Positions 33,568-42,780 of a DNA stretch of 64,000 nucleotides are shown here, in pieces. Under the pieces are notes generated by a model that saw only the letters and a list, made by a program, of their open reading frames with translations, ran no database searches and was not told the origin of the DNA. Within the stretch, counting starts at the first letter, position 1; every line of letters begins with the position of its first letter. The stretch is taken from assembly GCA_942492905.1 (NCBI GenBank), contig OW818657.1:2542001-2606000 (forward strand), written 5' to 3'. Both the position numbers and the translations under genes were made by a program. This stretch comes from CAIZWU01 sp942492905. GTDB taxonomy: Bacteria > Verrucomicrobiota > Verrucomicrobiia > Verrucomicrobiales > V1-33.

Positions 33568-33845
33568 GACCGCGGTCGTTTCCGCGTCACACCCAGTGAG
33601 CCCTATCGTGTTGAGTTCGCCACTCCCAGCCTGCGCGATGTCGCCATGACTGCCCACTACTAGCATGACGGGTGCTTCGCCACGCCGGAGGAAGTCGTCG
33701 ACCATTCTTGAACCGGCAGTCCCACGCTCGACCCAATCCCGCCAAACACACCGGCGGCGGGATTCCCCTGAGCGATACCGACCGCTCCGCCCTGGCGGCC
33801 TTTCTGCGGACGCTTACGGAAATGCCGGACGATCTGGTCAAATAA
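33568..33845 (+). pseudogene. Di-haem cytochrome c peroxidase C-terminal fragment
   Basis: DRGRFRVTPSEPYRVEFATP then SLRDVAMTAHY corresponds to the DxGRF...F-x-TPSLRNVALTAPYMHDGRF segment of MauG/CcpA-type peroxidases. The codon expected to be Met (in PYMHDG) is TAG at 33661. HDGCFATPEEVVDH then meets TGA at 33709, and the frame shifts before GGGIPLSDTDRSALAAFLRT ends at TAA 33845. The haem-binding CxxCH motifs and everything upstream are missing. Two in-frame stops and a frameshift make this a pseudogene. Confidence 0.75.
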
Positions 33846-33912
33846 AGAGAGGGCCGCAGGCTCCCCACGGGGAATTTCTTGAGAATCGCCAAATCAGGAA
33901 GATGCTCCGCGT

Positions 33913-34932
33913 ATGCACCTTCCACTCCTCTTTGCCGCCCTCCTCATCGCCCCGGCCGAGGGCAGTCTCCCTGCCGTGGAAGCAGAAAATTCCAATCCGG
34001 AAAAACCCGGCCAGACACGCTCCGACAATGGCGTGAAGCTGATCCTGCACTACTGTCCCCCCGGCACTTTCCTGATGGGCAGCCCCGCCGACGAACCCGC
34101 CCGCGACGCCTACGAAACGCAGCACAAGGTCACGCTCACCGAGGGATTCTGGATGGCGGAGACCGAGGTCACCCAGGGACAATGGCAGCAGGTCATGAAT
34201 CTAACTCTCCAGGCCCAGGCGCGGAAGATGCTGGCGGATGAAACCCTCTATCCCTTTAATGGGAAGCAGATCACCCTGCGCGAGTCCCTCAAGACCACCG
34301 GCGGAGAGAAAATCGTGGAAAGCGTCGTGGCCGCCACCTCGCCGAACATCCCCGTGTATTATGTAAGCTGGGACGATGCCGTGGAGTTCTGCCTCCAGCT
34401 CACTCTGAGTGAACAGCACGCGGACCGGCTCCCCAAGGGTTGGAAATACGCCCTGCCCACCGAAGCCCAGTGGGAATACGCCTGCCGCGCCGGCACCACC
34501 ACCTCCACCTACGCAGGCCCCATGAAAATCCTCGGCGAAAACAATGCTCCCATTCTCGACAAGATCGCCTGGTATGGCGGCAACAGCAGCGTGGGCTACA
34601 AGGGCGCGGGCTGGGAAACCCTCAAATGGCCGCACCAGGCTCATCCCGGCAAAGTCGCCGGCCCCCGCCGCGTCGGCCAGAAACAAGCCAACGCCTGGGG
34701 CCTCCGGGACATGCTGGGCAATGTTTACGAATGGGTCTCCGATTTCTCTACCGTCTGCGGCCCCGAGGACGTCACCGACCCCACAGGCCCCGACACAGGC
34801 CGGAACCATCCCTACCGCGGAGGCGCTTGGAATCACTATGCCTCCATGTCCCGCTGCGCCAAATCCTTCGAAGCTCCCCCCACCTACCGCGTGCATCATC
34901 TGGGGTTCCGGGTCGTGATGGTAAAGGAGTGA
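33913..34932 (+). CDS. Secreted formylglycine-generating-enzyme family (SUMF1) protein
   Basis: 339 aa with an N-terminal signal peptide (MHLPLLFAALLIAPAEG). Hallmarks of the FGE-sulfatase fold are GTFLMGSPADEPARD, FWMAETEVTQGQWQQVM, YYVSWDDAVEFC, YALPTEAQWEYACRAGTTT, ANAWGLRDMLGNVYEWVSD, HPYRGGAWNHYASMSRCAKS and LGFRVVMV. True FGEs activate sulfatases. Many bacterial homologues only bind ligands, and no sulfatase is nearby. It may be part of a surface-protein set. Confidence 0.92.
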   Translation: MHLPLLFAALLIAPAEGSLPAVEAENSNPEKPGQTRSDNGVKLILHYCPPGTFLMGSPADEPARDAYETQHKVTLTEGFWMAETEVTQGQWQQVMNLTLQAQARKMLADETLYPFNGKQITLRESLKTTGGEKIVESVVAATSPNIPVYYVSWDDAVEFCLQLTLSEQHADRLPKGWKYALPTEAQWEYACRAGTTTSTYAGPMKILGENNAPILDKIAWYGGNSSVGYKGAGWETLKWPHQAHPGKVAGPRRVGQKQANAWGLRDMLGNVYEWVSDFSTVCGPEDVTDPTGPDTGRNHPYRGGAWNHYASMSRCAKSFEAPPTYRVHHLGFRVVMVKE

Positions 34933-35411
34933 GCCGTTGAAGAAATCCCCGCCCTCCCCGCCTCCCTGCCATCCGCTTGTGAGCCCAGCGCCGCCGGTGT
35001 TGCTGTCTGAGGCGGGCGGGGAGCGTTGGCTGGCCGGGGAGCCGAAGGATCTTGTGGGGTCGGATGGCGTCGCAGTGAAGGAAACAATTGTGCGAAATCC
35101 GCTGAAGAGGCGCAAAGAAGCCCTGATCCAACAGGATTTGTTGTGACGTGGTGTCTGAGGGGGCGGGAGCCGGAGCAGGCAAAAGCTCATGGCCAGTCAG
35201 CATCAATCCTGCGGTTTCGGGGTGAGCTTCAACCCTGCGTCGTGAGAGTGAATTCGCTGGGACAGCAGGACTGGCGGATAGCGCAGGGCATGAGTTTTAG
35301 CGCGTGCAATCAGGAGGAGGTTTGCATAGCCTTTGTCAGTGACATCCCTGTTGGCGGGAAAAGGAAATCCCCGTCTAGCCTGAATCCGCCTCTCCCCAAA
35401 CCCCCTCTGTT
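34933..35411. other. Non-coding or unassigned interval
   Basis: About 480 bp. A 69-codon plus frame at 34937 is Pro- and Ser-rich at its start and looks like chance coding. No promoter, RNA or repeat could be supported. Confidence 0.5.
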
Positions 35412-37076
35412 GTGAACCCTGTCCGCCGCCTGCTTGCCGGGCTCACTCTCCTCCTCGCCCTCTTCGTCCTGCCTGCTGCTCATGCGGGCCCGGGGGATGT
35501 TGATCCGCTCAAGGCAGCGGTCAACGGCTACGGCGTTTTGGCCACGGCTGTGCAACCGGATGGGAAGACCATCATCGCGGGGAACTTCACCTCCGTGTTG
35601 GGCAAGCCGCGCAACAGCATTGCCCGGCTCAATGCCGATGGTACGCTTGATACGGGTTTCAATCCAAATCCGGACGGCGATGTCGATAGCGTGGCGGTGC
35701 AGGAGGACGGCAGGATTCTGCTTGGGGGCTTGTTTACCAAGGTGGGCGGTATCGAGCGCTACGCCATCGCCCGGGTGGATGCCGCGGGGGTGGTCGATGC
35801 GGGGTTCAATCCCGGTGCGAACCAACAAGTCCTTAGCGTGGCGGTACAGACGGACGGCAGGATTCTACTCGGGGGCCACTTCACCACCGTGGGCGGGACC
35901 GTGCGCAACCATATCGCACGGGTGGATGCCGCTGGTGTGATCGACGCGGGTTTCAATCCCAATGCGAACGACATCGTCTTTAGCGTGGTGGAGCAGGCGG
36001 ACGGCTCCATTCTGCTTGGGGGCTACTTCACCAGCGTAGGCGGGAACGCGCGCAACCGCATTGCACGGGTGAATGCCGCTGGTATGCTCGATCCGGGTTT
36101 CGATCCCAATGCGAACGACATCATCCGTAGCGTGGCGTTGCAGGCGGACGGCAGGATTCTGCTTGGGGGCTACTTCACCAGCGTGGGCGGGACCGCGCGC
36201 AACCGCATTGCACGGTTGGATGCCGCTGGCGCGCTTGATCCTGACTTCAATCCCAATGTGAATGGCCCCGTTTATGGCGTAGCGTTGCAGGCGGACGGCA
36301 AGATTCTGCTCGGGGGCGCCTTCACCTCCGTTGGCGGGACCGCGCGCAAAAATTTCGGGCGGCTGGCCAATGACCCCACGACCCAAACGCTGAGCGCGCC
36401 CGACGCCGCCCAGGTCACTTGGACCCGGGGCGGCAGTTCCCCGGAAGTTTCACAGGTGACGTTTGAGAAAAGTGCAGACAGCGGCGCGACGTGGATCCCG
36501 CTCGGCACCGGCACCCGCACCGGCAGCACCCCCAACTGGCAGCTCACCGGCCTGGCACTCACCGGCCCCGGCCACCTCCGCGCCCGGGGTCGCACCACCG
36601 GCGCCTACTTTAACGGCAGTTCCGGCCTTGTGGAACAAGTGGCCGCCTTCAGTTTTCCTAATTCGCCGTTCCAGCAATGGAAGCTCACCTACCTCGGCGA
36701 TGCCAATGCGCCGGACGACGGCGATACCGACTTCGACGGCCTGCCCACGATCCTCGAATACGCCACCGGCGGCGATCCCAATGTGGCCGGACCGCTCCCT
36801 GTCGCCAGCAGGATGGACGGAAGGCTGGCCATCACCTTCCCGCGCAACACCACCGCGACCGATGTGACGTTCACGGTGCAAGGGAGCGATGATCTTTCCA
36901 CCTGGACCGATCTCGCCCGCAGCACGGCGGGCGCGCCGATGGTGGCGCTCGACGTCGGCGTGAATGTGGTGGAGACGGGAGCAGGAGTCCTGCGCACCGT
37001 GGAGGTCCGCGACCTTTTCCTCACTATCAATCCCGCGCATCCCCGCCGCTATCTGCGCCTCCGTGAACTGCCCTAG
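35412..37076 (+). CDS. Secreted delta-60 repeat protein
   Basis: 554 aa from a GTG, which starts a signal peptide (NPVRRLLAGLTLLLALFV then LPAAHAG). Six tandem delta-60 repeats of about 50 residues span residues 40-325, consensus SVALQADGRILLGGYFTSVG followed by G-x-x-RN-x-IAR-x-DAAG-x-x-D-x-GFNPN. They probably form a beta-propeller. A linker and a C-terminal module (LPTILEYATGGDP, FTVQGSDDLSTWTDLARST) carry a calcium-binding-like segment (DDGDTDFDGLPTILEY). The last 283 bp are nearly identical to a fragment at 45287-45569. Surface or extracellular role; no enzyme motif. Confidence 0.88.
   Translation: MNPVRRLLAGLTLLLALFVLPAAHAGPGDVDPLKAAVNGYGVLATAVQPDGKTIIAGNFTSVLGKPRNSIARLNADGTLDTGFNPNPDGDVDSVAVQEDGRILLGGLFTKVGGIERYAIARVDAAGVVDAGFNPGANQQVLSVAVQTDGRILLGGHFTTVGGTVRNHIARVDAAGVIDAGFNPNANDIVFSVVEQADGSILLGGYFTSVGGNARNRIARVNAAGMLDPGFDPNANDIIRSVALQADGRILLGGYFTSVGGTARNRIARLDAAGALDPDFNPNVNGPVYGVALQADGKILLGGAFTSVGGTARKNFGRLANDPTTQTLSAPDAAQVTWTRGGSSPEVSQVTFEKSADSGATWIPLGTGTRTGSTPNWQLTGLALTGPGHLRARGRTTGAYFNGSSGLVEQVAAFSFPNSPFQQWKLTYLGDANAPDDGDTDFDGLPTILEYATGGDPNVAGPLPVASRMDGRLAITFPRNTTATDVTFTVQGSDDLSTWTDLARSTAGAPMVALDVGVNVVETGAGVLRTVEVRDLFLTINPAHPRRYLRLRELP
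36794..37076. repeat. 283-bp duplicated segment, copy A (3' end of delta-60 gene)
   Basis: Matches 45287-45569 in the same orientation with few differences; over the last 200 bp only isolated changes are seen. It encodes the C-terminal module of the delta-60 protein. Some likeness continues past the stop codon (ATGCATGGAGGG occurs 29 bp after the stop in each). Confidence 0.9.
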
Positions 37077-37451
37077 TCCCATGGTCCGCTCCGCTGACTA
37101 GCCATGCATGGAGGGTGACGGCCGGGGCGGCCGGAGGGTAACGCGGAAATGGGAATGTGGCGGTATGATGTCGCAGGCGCATAGCCCGCCGCTCAGCATC
37201 AGGAGCGCGGGAAGGGCCGCCTTGCAACATCCCTACAGAAACGTCAGCTGCCCATGAATGCGCAGCCCCCGGCGTTCGGAGTTTGGCCTGGTCTAACAAT
37301 GGCGACGGGGCGAAAAGCTTGGTGGCGAATCAAAGATCAGGGATGCTTTTCAAAGTTCTTCACGCTGCGTAGAAGCGGGTGCGCCGGCTGACACAATGGA
37401 GGAGACCCAGGACGCGGCGGCTCAACCGCAACTCGGCGGGAGCCTTATGGC
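37077..37451. other. Intergenic interval between convergent genes
   Basis: About 375 bp. Open frames here are shadows of the large minus-strand gene or have no supporting features. A short hairpin (GAGCCTTATGGCTC) near 37439 overlaps the end of the large gene and lacks a T-run. Confidence 0.5.
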
Positions 37452-40400
37452 TCAGGGAAGGTAAGTGCGGACGCGGACGAACTGCCGGGTGCCGGAAGCA
37501 ATGGGAGTGGGGGAACGCCAGACGGAGCGGACCCAGCCGCCAGGTTGATTGGTAATAGTGGGGACGTTGGTGGCCAAGATCCAGCCGGCAGAATCCCCCA
37601 GCAGGGCAGTGCCGGAGGGTTGGGTGGCGGTCTCGACGGAAGCTGCCATGGCACTGCGTCGCCAGAAGCGGAGTTCGAGGAATGATGTGCCGTCCGGGGC
37701 GGTGAAGACGAAAGCGGCTGGGAGGCCGGGGACGGTGTCCGTGCCGCTGCGCGAGGCATCGGAGACGACCGGATCCAGTCCGAAGGCATATTCCGCGAAG
37801 TTGGTGAGGCCATCCCCGTCCGGATCGGCGGTGGTGGCCTGTTGGCTGGCGCTGAGACCGGCGTTGGCGGCCCAAGGGAAATATTGGCTGCCGGGAAGGG
37901 CGTTATTGACGGAGAGTTTGTCCAGGAGCACGGGCACCGTCCCAGCACGCAGATAGATGGTGCTGAGACCGCCCTCGTTTTGGGTGGAAAAGGTGCGGGT
38001 GGTCCAGGTAGTGGTGGTGCCGGCGGAGGCCAGATCCTGGAAGCCGAAGGTGCCGGTGCCAAACGCGGCGCGCACCCGCAGGGTGATGCTGCTTAAGGGC
38101 GGGACCTGAAGCGCAAGGCGGCGCTCCAAGCCGGGCATGAGGAGGAAGGAATCCGTGGCATCATCACTGAATCCGGGCCAGGCTGCGGCACCGGTTTTGT
38201 CAGGATCCGGAATGGAGATAGTCACGCCCGCCGGGGCGTCGAGGGCGGCCGCCGCGGACAGAGCAAGCAGGGCCTGGAACGAGAATTCATCCAAGGCGGT
38301 GGTGGTATTGCCGGCAATGGTGACGGTATGGCGGCCCTGGGGAATGGGCAGGGTGTATTGGAACCAGGTGGACGGGTTGCCTGAAGTGACAGGGACGGCT
38401 ACGGAGTCCAGGCTGAGTCCGTTGGAGAGGTTGCCCGTCTTCATCCAAAAGGTCAGGACGCCGGGGCCATTCAAACCGGCCACGAGGCGGTTCGCTCCCA
38501 GGCCAAGGGCATCCACGCCGTCGTGGGTGCCGGTGGTCAGAGCTGTCATCGCGCCAGAGCCGGTGCTGGCCCATTCCAGGCCCGGCGCATCCAGCAGCGC
38601 TGGCACGTCAGGACTGGTGGTGGCAGAGGTGGTGATGCTGCGAAGGGCGATGCCGCTGGGAGCGGGAAGGGGTTGGAGGGGATCAATTTCCCAACGTAAC
38701 TGGTGCTGCCCGGCGGGGACGTTGACCTGGATGGATTCGGTCGGAAACAAGGTGTCAGGCACCACCAGCACGCCGTCCACGAAGATCCGGATCCCGGTGG
38801 CGGAAAGCGGGCCGATTCCATCGAAGTTGGTGGTCACGCGCAGGGGACCGGTGACAGTGGTTTCCACCCATGCCAGATCTCCCATGGCCCCCCGCACGAG
38901 GTGGAGCGCGTCCTGGTCCGGGAACAGGGAAGATGCTGTCTTCAGCGGCTGCCACAGGCCCGGCGGATAGCTTCCGGTGGTCCAGGTCAGGTCCGGCTGG
39001 TCGAGGGCCTCCCCCACACTAACGGGAGCGTCCGGCACAAAGACGGACTGGGCAGCGAAGGTCTGAAAGCCATCGCCCTGGGGCAGAGTGTTGGACGGGG
39101 ATGTCCATGGCAGCCACGGAAAGGGAGCGGCGGCCTCGGGGCTTGAACTGGAAACCGCCGCGCCCGGATAGGTGGCCCCTTCCATTTTCAACTGGGTGGT
39201 ACGCTGGCCGGGGGACGGGAAAAAAGCGGTCAGACTGCCCGATTGGAAGTCGCCCCGCACGGCTGGCCCCGGCAAGCCTGGATCCTCCACGATTTGCCAG
39301 CCGGTGGGTGAGGGCCATGGCAGGGGGGCGGTGAGGTTGGGCGATGGGCTGACGGGAGGGAATTCCGCGAAATTCAGGGCCCCGGCCCCCAGCACCGAAG
39401 CCAAGGATTGCTCCGGCTGGGGCGTAAAGGCCACATTTTTGAGGAGGAGCACTCCAGTCGCATTAGCGAAGCCATTGCGCGGATTGGCCATCTCCCACCG
39501 GACGCGGTGTGCGCCGTTTCCGAGGTGCAACCAACCCCGGGTCACGCCGGCCGGCATGGCGATGCCATCACAGGTGAAATAGGAAAAAACGTTGGTGCCG
39601 GTTTTGGTGGAATCCCAGAACAGGACGCCCGGCCCGGTCACGGCGGCTTCGATCCATGAGACTTCCCCGGGCCAGACAACACCACTGCGGACGCTGCCGG
39701 GATTTTGTCCGGAGGTCGATTGCCATGGGACATCGCCGCCGGTGGTCCATGTCAGGACCGGGGACCCCGTCCAGGAATCAATGGGCGCGGTGGGCGTGAA
39801 ACTGGTATTGCCGGGCAGGGTGTTGGCGGACAGCGACACCAGCACCCGCTGGGGACCAGAATAGGGAATCCATCCAAAATCAGTCAGTCGGTTGTCGTGA
39901 TCCGGCAGGGTGATCGTGACCGCGGAAGCATTCAGTTTGCCGGGACCATTGACCATGGTTTCCATCCACACCGTGCCGTCAGGACGGGTGCGGTAACGGT
40001 CGAGACCGGTGGCTTCATTCGGGACGACCTGCCATGCCTGCCCGCCGTAAAGACTCCAGGAAAGACCTGAGGGGCCGATGACAGCGAACTCCAGCAGCCC
40101 GTTGCTGGTTTGTTCGATGTCTACGGCGTCCAGCACCGAGGAAGCGGAGGTGGCCGTAAAGCGGATGAGCGCCGGTCCATTGCCCGGGATCGGCTGTCTC
40201 AGCGAACTGAAGCCATTCGGGTTGTCGGTCGTGGCATTGACGGCCGCGAGATGGAAGAGTCCCGCGCCATTGCCCACCGAAACGGAGATTTCTTTGCCCC
40301 GGAAGGAAACCCGGCACGGGAGCTTCACTGCGGTCTCCACCCAGGACGGGTTCGGTGTGGGATTGTTCTGGAATTGCACGCTGTCCACGCCATCCGGCGA

Positions 40401-42485
40401 CTTGGCGGCCCAAGCGACCGGGGTGGCACCGCCGGCTCCACCTGGGGTCCAGATTCTGCCAGGAGTTTCCATGGCCTCACCAAAGGAGATGGGAACCAGC
40501 GGTTCGAAGGAGACGGCATCCAGGGAGGCGAGGGTGCCGGCCCCAGTTTGGGTCTGGCTGCCCTGCTGCACCCACCGCGCCGTGTGCTGCCCAGGTCCCA
40601 GCAGCGCCTCGGCGGGGGCGAAATACGGGTCCGTCAGGACACCATTGATGAAAAGCTGGGGAAAACGGCCGAGTGAGAGCGGGGTCCCGGCACTGCCCGC
40701 ATGCAGCCGCACCGCAGAGCGCAGAAAGCCAGGACCGGTGAACTGCGTTTCGATCCATGGATCGCTTGCGGTGGCGTGGTCTCCGCCAAAGGCCCCATGA
40801 TTGCCAAGGAAACCTGCTCCGGCCGGCACGGTATAACCGGACCAAGGGTGTTCGGTGGAGGTGGTAATGGTCAGGCCCGGCGCATCCAGGGCTTCTGCCA
40901 GCGGCACCGCCGTCAGGGGAATCACCTGGAAGTGGTCCAACACCACGGGGCCGGTCACTTCCAGGGTGTGTGGACCGCTGCCCGGCACGATGGCACGAAA
41001 AGGCTCTTTGCGCAGGTATTCGGGGGTTTGCCAGACGCCGCCATCAATCCTGACCAAAGCGGATTTGGTGTGATCCGTCACCTGAAGGGACAGCAGGGAA
41101 GCGCCATGGAAAGGCAGCCGCAGCACCGGCTGAAGGGCCATGGGCACGTCGGGATGAACCGCCAGGGCCAGGTCATCGGGAAGCTGCCCAGCCGTCGGTC
41201 CGAGGTAGGCCGGAACCAGAATTTCCGGCACCAGATCCGGGGCATTGAGCAGGCCGGCCACCGAGGTTTCTGGCGCAGGCGGGAGCACCCTCACCGCATC
41301 CAGCCAGAATCCGTCCCCACTGGTTTTCCACGTCAGGGTCTCGCCGCTGCGGTAAACCGGAATGTCCAGGGTTTGCCATGACGCGGAAGTGCCGCCGTTC
41401 GCGAATGTCTCTCCCGTGCGTTTGATGTTGATGCTGCCCCGCCAGGAAAACCGCACGATGCCCGGGCCGCTAACCGTCAGCGAAACTTCACTTTCAGGAT
41501 CAACGCCCTCGGTGCGTTTCAGGCACAACAGCGCGTCGCCGTCCGGCGCACCGGAAGCAGAACCCACGCCGGAAGCGAGGCCCGTGACTGCAAAGTTCAG
41601 GCCAGGCGCGTCGAGGGCCTCGTTAAGCGGGATGGCCGGCGGCCTTTCCAGAGCATCCATCACGATTGGCACCTGCCGGGAGATGGCCGGCACGTTGGTG
41701 GGTCCCGTGGCATTGAACTGATAGTCTCCCGTGGCAGAAACCCATGCCCACGTGAAGTCCTCCTGGACCAGGGACGGCAAGCTTCCTCCGTTGACCGGCA
41801 CCACCTGCACCTGGGGAGTGCTGTTTCCGCCGCCATGGCGGAAACGGATCAGACCCGGCCCGGGCAGGGTTGCCGACAAGATCGATCCCTTGCCCGGGAA
41901 GACCACCGCATCCACTCCGTCTGGAGCCAGCCAACCTTCGGCCAGTCCGGCCGCAGAAGTGCTGGACCCGATGAAGCCGGGAAAATCGAGCGCCTCCGCC
42001 AGACTGACCACGGTGGCGGGCACGATGGAGACTTCGTCCAGATAAAGCAGGCCGCTGCCCTTCGCTCCCCGGTTTCCGATTTCCAGTTCCCCCGACGTCA
42101 GGGCATTGGCCGGGAACTGCACCCATCGCTCCTTTTTCCAATAACTGGAAACCGCCACGGGTTGAGTATTGCGGCCCAGGGTAGTGATGGCCGCCAAATC
42201 CTCCGAGCGGTGCCAGAACTCCACCACCGACGGCACCGTGACCGTCGTTTTCACGGAGGGCCACGGACCGCCGGTGGACGCGTTGGTGGTGGCCTCAAGG
42301 CGCACCACGTCCATACCGTCATGGGAAAACCCCGCCTCATTGAGCGGGGTAACGGCACCGGATGGCGTCCAAGTGAGGGCGGGCGTATCCAGCGCCTCCG
42401 CGATGGTCTGCGCCCGGGAAAGGCCCGCGGGGACAGTCAGGAGACCCATCCATACCAAGGGGGAAAGGGGGAAAAGGGTTTTCAT
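37452..42485 (-). CDS. 1,677-aa secreted protein built from EALD-type modules
   Basis: Start at the ATG at 42485, beginning a signal peptide (MKTLFPLSPLVWMGLLTV then PAGLSRAQ). About 12 modules of 100-150 residues follow, each opening like LAEALDAPGLTWT-x-x-G and containing HDGVD or PDGVD, then SWVETTVTGPG-x-L-x-F-x. The modules are beta-rich and divergent (for example VGEALDQPDLTWTTG near residue 1,230, VPALLDAPGLEWASTG near 1,355). The C-terminus has ADPDGDGLTNFAEYAFGLDP, a calcium-binding-like segment, and a beta domain shared in style with other secreted proteins here. From memory the EALD module is frequent in Verrucomicrobiota surface proteins. Function unknown; adhesion or envelope structure is a guess. 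Confidence 0.85.
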   Translation of the reverse strand: MKTLFPLSPLVWMGLLTVPAGLSRAQTIAEALDTPALTWTPSGAVTPLNEAGFSHDGMDVVRLEATTNASTGGPWPSVKTTVTVPSVVEFWHRSEDLAAITTLGRNTQPVAVSSYWKKERWVQFPANALTSGELEIGNRGAKGSGLLYLDEVSIVPATVVSLAEALDFPGFIGSSTSAAGLAEGWLAPDGVDAVVFPGKGSILSATLPGPGLIRFRHGGGNSTPQVQVVPVNGGSLPSLVQEDFTWAWVSATGDYQFNATGPTNVPAISRQVPIVMDALERPPAIPLNEALDAPGLNFAVTGLASGVGSASGAPDGDALLCLKRTEGVDPESEVSLTVSGPGIVRFSWRGSINIKRTGETFANGGTSASWQTLDIPVYRSGETLTWKTSGDGFWLDAVRVLPPAPETSVAGLLNAPDLVPEILVPAYLGPTAGQLPDDLALAVHPDVPMALQPVLRLPFHGASLLSLQVTDHTKSALVRIDGGVWQTPEYLRKEPFRAIVPGSGPHTLEVTGPVVLDHFQVIPLTAVPLAEALDAPGLTITTSTEHPWSGYTVPAGAGFLGNHGAFGGDHATASDPWIETQFTGPGFLRSAVRLHAGSAGTPLSLGRFPQLFINGVLTDPYFAPAEALLGPGQHTARWVQQGSQTQTGAGTLASLDAVSFEPLVPISFGEAMETPGRIWTPGGAGGATPVAWAAKSPDGVDSVQFQNNPTPNPSWVETAVKLPCRVSFRGKEISVSVGNGAGLFHLAAVNATTDNPNGFSSLRQPIPGNGPALIRFTATSASSVLDAVDIEQTSNGLLEFAVIGPSGLSWSLYGGQAWQVVPNEATGLDRYRTRPDGTVWMETMVNGPGKLNASAVTITLPDHDNRLTDFGWIPYSGPQRVLVSLSANTLPGNTSFTPTAPIDSWTGSPVLTWTTGGDVPWQSTSGQNPGSVRSGVVWPGEVSWIEAAVTGPGVLFWDSTKTGTNVFSYFTCDGIAMPAGVTRGWLHLGNGAHRVRWEMANPRNGFANATGVLLLKNVAFTPQPEQSLASVLGAGALNFAEFPPVSPSPNLTAPLPWPSPTGWQIVEDPGLPGPAVRGDFQSGSLTAFFPSPGQRTTQLKMEGATYPGAAVSSSSPEAAAPFPWLPWTSPSNTLPQGDGFQTFAAQSVFVPDAPVSVGEALDQPDLTWTTGSYPPGLWQPLKTASSLFPDQDALHLVRGAMGDLAWVETTVTGPLRVTTNFDGIGPLSATGIRIFVDGVLVVPDTLFPTESIQVNVPAGQHQLRWEIDPLQPLPAPSGIALRSITTSATTSPDVPALLDAPGLEWASTGSGAMTALTTGTHDGVDALGLGANRLVAGLNGPGVLTFWMKTGNLSNGLSLDSVAVPVTSGNPSTWFQYTLPIPQGRHTVTIAGNTTTALDEFSFQALLALSAAAALDAPAGVTISIPDPDKTGAAAWPGFSDDATDSFLLMPGLERRLALQVPPLSSITLRVRAAFGTGTFGFQDLASAGTTTTWTTRTFSTQNEGGLSTIYLRAGTVPVLLDKLSVNNALPGSQYFPWAANAGLSASQQATTADPDGDGLTNFAEYAFGLDPVVSDASRSGTDTVPGLPAAFVFTAPDGTSFLELRFWRRSAMAASVETATQPSGTALLGDSAGWILATNVPTITNQPGGWVRSVWRSPTPIASGTRQFVRVRTYLP

Positions 42486-42780
42486 GGGGGGGCCGGACCG
42501 GACACGACCGGACACCATTTCTCCGGAGAAGTCACCCATTATGTGAGATCACTTGCGGGGGCCACCTGCAGCAACCCGATCCGGCCTTTTTCGACAATTA
42601 ACTCATGATGTTTCAACTCGGCCGCCCCCGCCCCCTGTGCTCCCGCCGCCCGCCGCTTGCGCGCCTCGTGATCCCGCCGCACTACGTGAAATCCAACCCG
42701 ACTCAGGATGTCATGCAATTTGAGTCAACCACCCTCTCCTCCCCGACACCTCCGGTGTCATTTTAATCTGAGTCATCGCA

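Noticed and set aside
34937..35146. 69-codon plus frame after the FGE-like gene
   Set aside because: Low-complexity start (PPSPPPC) and no motif.
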